From contig JAFSBD010000166.1 in the NCBI GenBank assembly GCA_017442025.1, forward strand, positions 1-17,680: a stretch of 17,680 bases of DNA. The letters are read 5' to 3'. The first letter of the stretch is position 1. Every line of letters begins with the position of its first letter. Source of the stretch: Clostridia bacterium. Lineage in GTDB: Bacteria; Bacillota; Clostridia; Oscillospirales; QAKW01. The position numbers were made by a program, and so were the translations under genes. Positions 1 through 5,396 of the stretch are shown here, in pieces. The notes below the pieces were generated by a model, which was not told the origin of the DNA, did no database searches, and was given only the letters and a program-made list of their open reading frames with translations.

Positions 1-480
1 ATAAACCACCTCCGCGCCCATGGCGTTGAGCAGCTTATAAAAGCCCTGGGCGGTGGATCTTTTAAAGAAGGAATCGGTCTTGCGGCTGCTCCGCACGCCA
101 TAGACGATCTCGGCCCCGCCATGATATTCCCGCACCATCTGCTCCATGGCGGCAAGATCGTCCTGCCCGTCGCAATCAATGGAGATGGTAATATCGCAAG
201 CCTCTTTGGCTTCCATCAAACCTGCCAAAACGGCATTCTGATGGCCGCGGTTGCGGCTTTGGGCGATGCCCATAAAGGCGGGGTTTTCTTTCGCAAGATT
301 TTGGATGATGGGCCAGGTTTGATCCTTACTCCCATCATTGACGAAAAGGATCTTGCTCTGCTCCGCGATCAGCTCCGCTTGCTGCATCTTTTGCAGCTGC
401 GCCAGAAACAGCGGCGCAGTGATGGGCAAAACCGCCTCTTCATTATAGCAGGGGACAACGATATATAAAATCGGTTTCAT
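1..480 (-). CDS. Family 2 glycosyltransferase, GtrB/DPM1-like (3' end outside window)
   Basis: The 160 visible residues from the ATG at 480 form the N-terminal GT-A domain of a family 2 glycosyltransferase. VVPCYNEEA (residues 8-16) is the nucleotide-binding start, VNDGSKDQTW (47-56) the usual beta-strand motif, SRNRGHQNAVLAGL (75-88) the conserved GHQ segment, and SIDCDGQDD (100-108) supplies the metal-binding acidic cluster. VYGVRSSRKTDSFFKR (126-141) is typical of the GtrB/DPM1 branch, which moves a sugar from a nucleotide donor to polyprenyl phosphate on the inner membrane face. The C-terminal membrane helices expected in that branch would lie outside the window, so the exact subfamily is inferred. 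The start is supported by AAGGAGA at 486-493 and a promoter just upstream. It diverges from wecB, suggesting a shared envelope glycan role. Confidence 0.88.
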   Translation of the reverse strand, partial: MKPILYIVVPCYNEEAVLPITAPLFLAQLQKMQQAELIAEQSKILFVNDGSKDQTWPIIQNLAKENPAFMGIAQSRNRGHQNAVLAGLMEAKEACDITISIDCDGQDDLAAMEQMVREYHGGAEIVYGVRSSRKTDSFFKRSTAQGFYKLLNAMGAEVVY

Positions 481-504
481 AGCAATCTCCTTTCTTTTGA
501 TAGC

Positions 505-532
505 ATTATACCATATTTTTCGGCAAATTCAA
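505..532 (-). promoter_or_regulatory. Sigma-A promoter of the glycosyltransferase gene
   Basis: Read on the minus strand, TTGAAT (527-532) is separated by 16 nt from TATAAT (505-510). A TGG just before the -10 gives an extended -10. The gene start is at 480, leaving a short leader that holds the ribosome site. Confidence 0.7.
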
Positions 533-557
533 GGGCATACTACGAATAGAAGATGGC

Positions 558-586
558 TTGACTTGAAGGAAAGATGTTGGTATAAT
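558..586 (+). promoter_or_regulatory. Sigma-A promoter of wecB
   Basis: TTGACT (558-563), 17-nt spacer, perfect TATAAT (581-586). The expected transcript start near 593 gives a leader of about 25 nt before the ATG at 617. It also rules out the longer reading frame that opens at 497, because that start would lie upstream of the promoter. Confidence 0.85.
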
Positions 587-616
587 AACTTCGATAAGAA
601 AGGAGTGATATCCGCG

Positions 617-1723
617 ATGAAGACCGTTATGTTGGTGTTTGGCACCCGCCCCGAGGCCATCAAAATGTGCCCTCTGGTCAATGAACTGAAAAGCAGAGAA
701 GGGCTCAAAACGGTGGTCTGCGTGACCGGCCAGCACCGCGAGATGCTCACCCAGGTTCTGGACGCTTTCGGTGTTCAGCCCGACTACGATCTTTCCATTA
801 TGAAGGAAAAGCAGACCCTTTTTGATATCACCACCAATATTTTAGAGCGGATCAAAAGCGTGCTGGAAGAGGTCAAGCCCGATGTGGTCTTGGTCCATGG
901 CGATACCTCCACCACCTTTGTTACCGCCCTGGCCTGCTTTTATCTGCAGATCCCGGTTGGCCATGTGGAGGCGGGGCTACGCACCTATGATATCTATAGC
1001 CCCTTCCCCGAGGAATTTAACCGCCAGGCGGTATCCATCGTTTCTCAATATAATTTCGCCCCCACCCCCAAAGCGAAGGAAAACCTGCTCAAGGAAGGGC
1101 GGAGCGAAGCAAATATCTATGTTACCGGCAATACCGCCATCGATGCTTTGCAAACCACCGTTCGCAAGGATTTTTCCCATCCCGAGCTGGATTGGGCCGC
1201 CGATAGCCGCCTCATCCTCATCACCGCCCATCGGCGGGAGAATCTGGGCCGGCCGATGCACCAAATGTTCCGGGCGATCCGCCGCGTTTTGGAGGAGCAT
1301 CCCGATGTCAAGGCCCTTTATCCCATCCATATGAACCCCGTTGTCCGCAAGGCGGCGGAGGAGGAACTGGGCGGGTGCGACCGCATCCATATTGTGGAGC
1401 CTCTGGAGGTGCTGGATTGCCATAATATTATGGCCCGCAGCTATATGATCCTTACCGACTCGGGCGGCATTCAGGAGGAGGCTCCCTCCCTGGGCAAGCC
1501 TGTTTTGGTGATGCGGGATACCACCGAGCGTCCCGAAGGCATCGCCGCGGGCACCTTAAAGCTGGTGGGCACCGATGAGCAGGTGATCTATTGTAACTTT
1601 AAGGAACTGCTGGAAGATGAAAGTGCTTATCAGCGGATGGCCAATGCCAGCAACCCCTATGGCGATGGCAAGGCCTGCAAACGCATCGCCGATATATTGG
1701 AATTCGGTAAAACAGAAGAATAA
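617..1723 (+). CDS. wecB: UDP-N-acetylglucosamine 2-epimerase (non-hydrolysing)
   Basis: This 368-residue protein interconverts UDP-GlcNAc and UDP-ManNAc in the cytosol, supplying ManNAc for teichoic acid linkage units or surface polysaccharide. The family length is about 370, so it is complete. Motifs: GTRPEAIKM at residues 9-17, HGDT with D96, GHVEAGLRT with E118, PFPEEFNRQ with E132/E133, TAHRRENLG with H205, and DSGGIQEEAPSLGKPVL at 281-297, the UDP-binding part of the GT-B fold. The reading frame opens upstream at 497, but the ATG at 617 is preferred: it follows AGGAG (601-605) and the promoter at 558-586, and MKTVMLVFGTRPE is the usual family start. The neighbouring divergent glycosyltransferase fits an envelope role. 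The stop is followed within about 20 nt by a palindrome array. Confidence 0.96.
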   Translation: MKTVMLVFGTRPEAIKMCPLVNELKSREGLKTVVCVTGQHREMLTQVLDAFGVQPDYDLSIMKEKQTLFDITTNILERIKSVLEEVKPDVVLVHGDTSTTFVTALACFYLQIPVGHVEAGLRTYDIYSPFPEEFNRQAVSIVSQYNFAPTPKAKENLLKEGRSEANIYVTGNTAIDALQTTVRKDFSHPELDWAADSRLILITAHRRENLGRPMHQMFRAIRRVLEEHPDVKALYPIHMNPVVRKAAEEELGGCDRIHIVEPLEVLDCHNIMARSYMILTDSGGIQEEAPSLGKPVLVMRDTTERPEGIAAGTLKLVGTDEQVIYCNFKELLEDESAYQRMANASNPYGDGKACKRIADILEFGKTEE

Positions 1724-1742
1724 AAAGAAATCACCGCAGAGT

Positions 1743-1956
1743 TGCCAAGTGCCCTTGGCAGCGATATAAACCCCTTGCGGGGTTTGCGATATGCTTTTAA
1801 AAGCGCGATATAGAACCTTTTGGGTTCTGCGAGATGCTTTTGCATATATGCAAAAGCGTGAAAAAGGGGTTTATATCATATCGCAATTTTGCCTGCAAAA
1901 TTATATCGCATTTGACTTGGCAAATATATCGCATCGGCAGAATGTCGATATCTCGC
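1743..1956. repeat. Palindrome array A (hairpins joined by GCGATAT / ATATCGC linkers)
   Basis: The 7-nt linker GCGATAT occurs at 1761-1767, 1786-1792 and 1805-1811, with a variant GCGAGAT at 1829-1835. Its reverse complement ATATCGC occurs at 1878-1884, 1903-1909 and 1926-1932, with a variant ATATCTCGC at 1948-1956. Between linkers lie separate hairpins: TGCCAAG/CTTGGCA (1743-1760), AAACCCC/GGGGTTT (1768-1785), GCTTTTAAAAGC (1793-1804), AGAACC/GGTTCT (1812-1828), a perfect 22-bp palindrome (1836-1857), AATTTTG/CAAAATT (1885-1902), ATTTG/CAAAT (1910-1925) and an imperfect one (1933-1949). Linker orientation switches around the 22-bp palindrome. The segment GCGATATAAACCCCTT (1761-1776) can also pair with the segment beginning AAGGGGTTTATATC at 1864. 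No coding potential was seen. Confidence 0.85.
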
Positions 1957-1965
1957 TTAAAATTA

Positions 1966-2014
1966 AAATCTCTCAATCGGAGCCGGTAAAGCCCAATTGA
2001 GAGATTTCTTTTTT
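1966..2014 (+). terminator. Terminator-like hairpin closing array A (wecB side)
   Basis: AAATCTCTCAAT (1966-1977) pairs over 12 bp with ATTGAGAGATTT (1996-2007), followed by CTTTTTT (2008-2014). The 18-nt loop carries GAGCC and AAAGCC. Read on the minus strand, the same stem is followed by TTTTAATTTT, so it may also stop transcription of the convergent thiamine operon. The arms and loop motifs recur at the end of array B. Confidence 0.7.
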
Positions 2015-2061
2015 ACGCAATGATCTTTAAAGGAGTGGTTCTTCCAATCCTGCGGTGATTC

Positions 2062-2274
2062 TTACTTATAAGGGGTTGGATCATCGGTGAGCTCTGCAAG
2101 ATAATCAATGCTGGTATGATAAAATCTCGCAAGCTTAATAAAAACATCGATGGGAACATTTAGTTTTCCGATCTCATAGTCCGAATAGGTCGTTTGGTGT
2201 ATTTTCAAAAAATCGGCCATTTGAGCTTGGGTTAAATCCCGATCCTCCCGCAGATCCCGCAGTCGTTTAAACAT
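2062..2274 (-). CDS. Small XRE/Cro-CI family helix-turn-helix regulator
   Basis: A 70-residue single-domain DNA-binding protein. LRDLREDRDLTQAQMADFL is helix 1 to helix 2 of the XRE fold, HQTTYSDYEIGKLNVP holds the recognition helix and the conserved YE.G segment, and VFIKLARFYHTSIDYLAEL is the closing helix pair. There is no effector domain. Three in-frame starts lie close together: GTG at 2283, ATG at 2277 and ATG at 2274. The GTG lies inside the ribosome site AGAGGTGAT (2279-2287), so the ATG at 2274 is preferred on spacing. The gene begins 18 nt after the ABC ATPase stop on the same strand, so it is probably the last gene of the TPP-controlled operon. What it regulates is not visible. Confidence 0.85.
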   Translation of the reverse strand: MFKRLRDLREDRDLTQAQMADFLKIHQTTYSDYEIGKLNVPIDVFIKLARFYHTSIDYLAELTDDPTPYK

Positions 2275-2292
2275 CATAATCACCTCTGGTTT

Positions 2293-3027
2293 TTATAGCT
2301 TTTCTAAAATCTTCTTTTTATAGGATAAAAATTCTTCGGTCAGGTTGAAATCGGCGGGGCGGGGTTTGGGTTCTTCGATCACGATCTCATCCACGATCCG
2401 CCCCGGCTGACCCGAGAGCAGATAAATACGGTCGGAGAGCAGGATCGCCTCATCAATATCATGGGTGATAAAGAAGGTGGAAAGCCTGATCCGCTCCATC
2501 ACACGGAGATACCATTGATGGATGGCACTTTTGGTGATGGTATCCAGAGCCGAAAAGGGCTCGTCCAGCAGGGCTACCTCTCCTGAGAAGAGGTAGGTGC
2601 GCAAAAGGGCGGCGCGCTGGCGCATCCCGCCCGAAAGCTGGGCGGGATATTTCTTTTGAGTCCCATCCAGCCCAAAGGCTTCAAAAAGTTCCCCCGCCTT
2701 GCGGCGGGCCTCCTTTTTGCCCATCCCCTTGAGGCGCAGGGGCAGAGCTACATTATCTTCGATGGTGCGGAAGGGAAAGAGCAGATCCTTTTGCAGCATA
2801 TAGCTGATCCTGCCGGGCTTACCGGTGATTTCCTCGCCATCCAGGAGCACCTGCCCTGCATCGGGCAGGGTCAGCCCTGCAATAATGTTGAAAAGGGTGG
2901 TCTTACCGCTCCCGCTGATGCCCAGCAGGCAGACCAGCTCGCCCTCGGAAAGGGTGAGGGAAACATCCTCTAAAACACCCTTGCCGTCGAAGGATTTATA
3001 GATGTTTTTGATCTCTAATCTCTTCAT
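2293..3027 (-). CDS. thiZ: ABC transporter ATP-binding protein, thiamine/precursor uptake (ThiZ-like)
   Basis: A 244-residue ATPase subunit of the nitrate/sulfonate/thiamine-precursor type. Visible motifs are the Walker A GISGSGKTT (36-44), Q-loop Q79, signature LSGGMRQR (131-138), Walker B VALLDEP (151-157) with catalytic E156, a D-loop SALD, and H189 of the switch. It would power import by the permease and binding lipoprotein encoded immediately upstream. The start at 3027 is chosen because it follows the upstream stop by one nucleotide and GAGGAG lies just before it. The open frame reaches back to 3201, but only by reading through the upstream gene. Assignment to thiamine or pyrimidine precursor rests on the operon and its riboswitch, not on this subunit. 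Confidence 0.9.
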   Translation of the reverse strand: MKRLEIKNIYKSFDGKGVLEDVSLTLSEGELVCLLGISGSGKTTLFNIIAGLTLPDAGQVLLDGEEITGKPGRISYMLQKDLLFPFRTIEDNVALPLRLKGMGKKEARRKAGELFEAFGLDGTQKKYPAQLSGGMRQRAALLRTYLFSGEVALLDEPFSALDTITKSAIHQWYLRVMERIRLSTFFITHDIDEAILLSDRIYLLSGQPGRIVDEIVIEEPKPRPADFNLTEEFLSYKKKILEKL

Positions 3028-3028
3028 T

Positions 3029-4021
3029 TTACTCCTCGGGTAAAAAATCGTTGGTAAATCCCTTGTCCGCAAGGATGGGGTCCTCCAGAAGGTCGTATTG
3101 ATTGAGCCAGCCGTAAAACGCCGACCAACGGCCTTCATTGATCTCCCCCCAGCGGGAGGCATCGGCTTTATATTCCTTGGCCAGATAATTCTGGCTGGCA
3201 TAGACCAAAAGCGGATTGCTCTTGAGTTCAGGGGCGGCTTCCATCAGAATATCTGCCGCCGCCTTGGGGTTGGCAATGGCATATTCATAGCCCTTGGAAA
3301 GGGCGGCGATAAAGGCCTTGGCGGTCTCGGGATCCTCTTCCAGGAAGGTATTATTGGCGATCACCACCGGGGTATAATAATCAAAGACCGGGTCGATGTC
3401 GCGGAAGGCAAAATAGTCGGTGGGCAGGTTGACCGTTTCGCAGGCAACCCCCGCCCAGGCATAGAAGACCCAAAGGGCATCCACCGAGTTACTTTTGAGC
3501 GCCGAAACCTCGTCGGTAACGGTGGAGGGGATCAATTTCACCTTGGAAAAATCTCCGCCTTCATTTTCCATCACCTGCTGAATGGTGGCCTTTTCGATGG
3601 GCAGATCCCAGGTGGCATAGCGTTTACCTTCCAGACCCTTGGGGGTATCCATCCCTTCCCCCTTGCGGGAGAGGATGCCGGAGGTGTTGTGTTGAACAAC
3701 AGCGGCCACTGCTGTAATGGGCAGGGGGTTCTCCCCGCAAAGGGCGGGAGCCATGGTATCCTGGAAAGAGATGCCAAACTGGGCCTGCCCTGCGCCCACC
3801 ATCATTTCCGCGCCGTCCTCGGGGGGCTGAACGATCTTAACATCCAGCCCTGCCTCTTCAAAATAGCCTTCGGCCAGGGCGGCGTAAAGGCCGGTATGGT
3901 TGGTGTTGGGTGTCCAATCCAAAACAAAGGTAATGGTCTTTTTCTCTGCGTTGCAAGCGGTCATGGCGAATACCATGGCGGCAACGACCAACAATAAAAT
4001 AATCCGTTTAAAGTGTTTCAT
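3029..4021 (-). CDS. thiY: Substrate-binding lipoprotein, NMT1/ThiY-like (thiamine pyrimidine precursor)
   Basis: A 330-residue exported binding protein. Residues 1-23 are a lipoprotein signal: KHFKR, a hydrophobic run, and AMTAC with the acylated C23. LDWTPNTNHTGLYAALAEGYFEEAGLDV (34-61) is the diagnostic start of the NMT1/THI5 family, followed by VGAGQAQFGIS. In Gram-positive bacteria ThiY binds formylaminopyrimidine, a thiamine breakdown product, or a related pyrimidine. The TPP riboswitch upstream supports that, but the ligand is an inference. The ATG at 4021 follows AAGGAG and overlaps the permease stop by 14 nt, suggesting translational coupling. The open frame continues upstream to 4072 only inside the permease gene. 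Confidence 0.93.
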   Translation of the reverse strand: MKHFKRIILLLVVAAMVFAMTACNAEKKTITFVLDWTPNTNHTGLYAALAEGYFEEAGLDVKIVQPPEDGAEMMVGAGQAQFGISFQDTMAPALCGENPLPITAVAAVVQHNTSGILSRKGEGMDTPKGLEGKRYATWDLPIEKATIQQVMENEGGDFSKVKLIPSTVTDEVSALKSNSVDALWVFYAWAGVACETVNLPTDYFAFRDIDPVFDYYTPVVIANNTFLEEDPETAKAFIAALSKGYEYAIANPKAAADILMEAAPELKSNPLLVYASQNYLAKEYKADASRWGEINEGRWSAFYGWLNQYDLLEDPILADKGFTNDFLPEE

Positions 4022-4793
4022 TTTTATCTCCTTTATCCCTATAGGGCATACACTTGCGTTCCAGCAGCGCAACCACCCCCATCAAAGCGAGGGAGAGCAC
4101 CGCGATCAAAAAAATAACGGCGAACATTTTATCAAAGGCAAAGGCCTTGCGTACCCGCGTCATATAAACGCCAAGTCCCGCAAAACCGCCCAGCCACTCG
4201 CTGATCACCGCCCCCACCACCGAATAGGCGGCGGCGATGCGCAGTCCCGAAAAAAAGCGGGGCAGGGCCGAAGGGGCTTTAAGATGCCAAAAGATCTGGC
4301 CGCGGGATGCGCCCATGGCGCGCATCAGCCCGATGGCATCCTCATCGGCGTGGCGAAATCCGTCCAGCAGGCCAACGGTGATGGGGAAAAAGGTGGCGAT
4401 GACAATCAGGATGATCTTAGGGGTCATCTCAAACCCGAACCATAGCACCAAAAGAGGGGCAATGGCCACCGTCGGAACCGTCTGGGAGAGGATGAGCAGG
4501 GGGTAAAAGGCGCGGTAGAGCCCTTCGAAGCGATCCATCAGCAGGGCGAAGAGATAGCCGATCAGAATGCCGATCAAAAGCCCCAGCATCGCTTCCTGCA
4601 GGGTTACCAGGGAATGCTCCCAGAGCAACGCCCGATCCTCGATCAGCGCCAGCACCACCGCCTTGGGGGTGGGGAGCATATAGCGCGGCACCAGCCCGCT
4701 TGCGGCGATCAACTGCCAAAGGAGCAGTAAGCCTCCGATCCCTAAAAGGTCAGGGCCTTTATGCTTGATGATGCTTGGTAACCTTTTTATCAA
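4008..4793 (-). CDS. thiX: ABC transporter permease, thiamine/precursor uptake (ThiX-like)
   Basis: A 261-residue inner membrane subunit of the BPD_transp_1 type. Hydrophobic segments are clear at about residues 16-34 (LLGIGGLLLLWQLIAASG), 67-85, 95-118, 123-145, 185-200 and 220-243. The EAA-type coupling loop that contacts the ATPase is seen as IGLMRAMGASRGQIFWHLKAPSALP. Length and order match the permeases that partner ThiY/SsuA-like binding proteins. It overlaps the upstream thiamine-binding gene by 35 nt and the downstream binding-protein gene by 14 nt, so the operon is tightly packed. Substrate specificity comes from the binding protein and operon context. Confidence 0.92.
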   Translation of the reverse strand: MIKRLPSIIKHKGPDLLGIGGLLLLWQLIAASGLVPRYMLPTPKAVVLALIEDRALLWEHSLVTLQEAMLGLLIGILIGYLFALLMDRFEGLYRAFYPLLILSQTVPTVAIAPLLVLWFGFEMTPKIILIVIATFFPITVGLLDGFRHADEDAIGLMRAMGASRGQIFWHLKAPSALPRFFSGLRIAAAYSVVGAVISEWLGGFAGLGVYMTRVRKAFAFDKMFAVIFLIAVLSLALMGVVALLERKCMPYRDKGDKNETL

Positions 4794-5061
4794 TGGTCAA
4801 GATCTCTCCTTCCGGTTCGTATACCACCTTGATATAGGCGCTTACCTTGGGTGCGCCTGCGCGGATGGCAATATGCTGGCATTCCTTCATGATGTCCATC
4901 AGCTGATCGTAGTCCTCACCCTCGATGGTGGTCTCAAAGGGGCCGACATAGCAGTTGAGCCCCGTACTTTTAATATAGGCGATCACTTCATCCACAATCC
5001 GCACCAATTCCTCATCATTTTCGGTGGCAGGTAAAACCTGAATCGCAACGCTCGCTTTCAT
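4759..5061 (-). CDS. Thiamine-binding protein, MTH1187/YkoF-like (PF01910 type)
   Basis: A 100-residue ferredoxin-like protein. The pattern ASVAIQVLPAT (3-13), VDEVIAYIKSTGLNCYVGPFETTIEGEDYDQLMDIMKECQ and SAYIKVVYEP matches the MTH1187/YkoF family, whose members bind thiamine or its pyrimidine part in the cytosol. It has no signal peptide. It is the first gene after the TPP riboswitch and overlaps the permease gene by 35 nt, so it is made together with the transporter. Its role is probably to receive or buffer the imported compound. The start at 5061 follows AAAGGAG at spacing 11 nt and is the only reasonable one after the leader terminator. Confidence 0.88.
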   Translation of the reverse strand: MKASVAIQVLPATENDEELVRIVDEVIAYIKSTGLNCYVGPFETTIEGEDYDQLMDIMKECQHIAIRAGAPKVSAYIKVVYEPEGEILTIDKKVTKHHQA

Positions 5062-5095
5062 TTTTCAAAACGCTCCTTTTTGATTTCTCAGCAAC

Positions 5096-5128
5096 AAAAA
5101 AGCCTTCGCCGGATAAGCCGGCGAAGGC
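5096..5128 (-). terminator. Riboswitch expression-platform terminator
   Basis: On the minus strand, GCCTTCGCCGG, a 5-nt loop and CCGGCGAAGGC form an 11-bp GC-rich stem followed by TTTTTT. It lies between the aptamer and the ribosome site of the thiamine-binding gene, where a TPP-dependent terminator is expected. Confidence 0.9.
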
Positions 5129-5143
5129 ATCGGTCAACAATCG

Positions 5144-5167
5144 AAAAAAGCGGGATCCGCGCTTTTT
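5144..5167 (-). terminator. Second hairpin with U-tract in the TPP leader
   Basis: On the minus strand, AAAAAGCG (5160-5167) pairs with CGCTTTTT (5145-5152) over 8 bp, with a 7-nt loop and a further T. It lies between the aptamer and the main terminator. It could be a weak terminator or part of the antitermination switch. The pairing is seen; the role is inferred. Confidence 0.45.
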
Positions 5168-5176
5168 ATGCAAATG

Positions 5177-5278
5177 TTTCGGTATGCTCCCTACGCTGGC
5201 ATGATCCAGATCAGGTTCAAGGGTCGCAGAAAATATCTGCCTCTCAGTCTGTCGATTCAGACTCCCCGTTTGTCGAAA
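5177..5278 (-). ncRNA. TPP riboswitch (THI element)
   Basis: On the minus strand the hallmark segments appear in order: GGGGAGUC, ACUGAGAGG, ACCCUUGAACCUGAUCUGG, AUCAUGCCAGCGUAGGGA. UUUCG and CGAAA at the two ends can pair as the closing stem. The aptamer starts within a few nucleotides of the predicted transcript start. It is followed by terminator hairpins and then the transporter operon, so binding of thiamine pyrophosphate should stop transcription and shut down uptake. Confidence 0.96.
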
Positions 5279-5280
5279 TC

Positions 5281-5309
5281 AGTATAACCCCCTTTTGGGG
5301 ATTTGTCAA
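5281..5309 (-). promoter_or_regulatory. Strong sigma-A promoter of the TPP-riboswitch operon
   Basis: Minus strand: consensus TTGACA (5304-5309), 17-nt spacer, TATACT (5281-5286). The spacer holds the inverted repeat CCCC-AAAA-GGGG. The expected start near 5275 places the riboswitch at the very 5' end of the RNA. Confidence 0.88.
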
Positions 5310-5336
5310 CGAATTTTTTCAAATCGGGGAAAATCG

Positions 5337-5365
5337 TGGATTTTCTCTTCGGGGTATGTTATAAT
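5337..5365 (+). promoter_or_regulatory. Extended -10 promoter of glgB
   Basis: TATAAT (5360-5365) is preceded by TGT, giving an extended -10. The -35 at 5337-5342 (TGGATT) is weak at 17 nt. It is back to back with the riboswitch promoter about 28 bp away. Confidence 0.65.
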
Positions 5366-5396
5366 AAAACTATAAAATGGTTAGGAGGAATGTCGC

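Larger units (their letters stand above)
1729..2060. repeat. 11-bp inverted repeat enclosing the wecB 3' intergenic element
   Basis: AATCACCGCAG at 1729-1739 is exactly reverse-complemented as CTGCGGTGATT at 2050-2060. These arms start 6 nt after the wecB stop and end 1 nt before the XRE stop, so the pair encloses almost the whole intergenic region, including the hairpin array and the terminator. They could be terminal inverted repeats of a small non-coding element or one very long stem. No target-site duplication was seen, and array B lacks these arms. Confidence 0.6.

Noticed and set aside
497..616. N-terminal extension of WecB
   Set aside because: It would start before the promoter at 558-586 and adds 40 residues with no family match.
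1757..2000. Coding frame(s) within array A, such as one opening at 1791
   Set aside because: The translation is made of hairpin units and linkers, without a ribosome site or any family resemblance.
3028..3201. N-terminal extension of the ABC ATPase
   Set aside because: It overlaps the binding-protein gene out of frame; the ATG at 3027 fits the family start.
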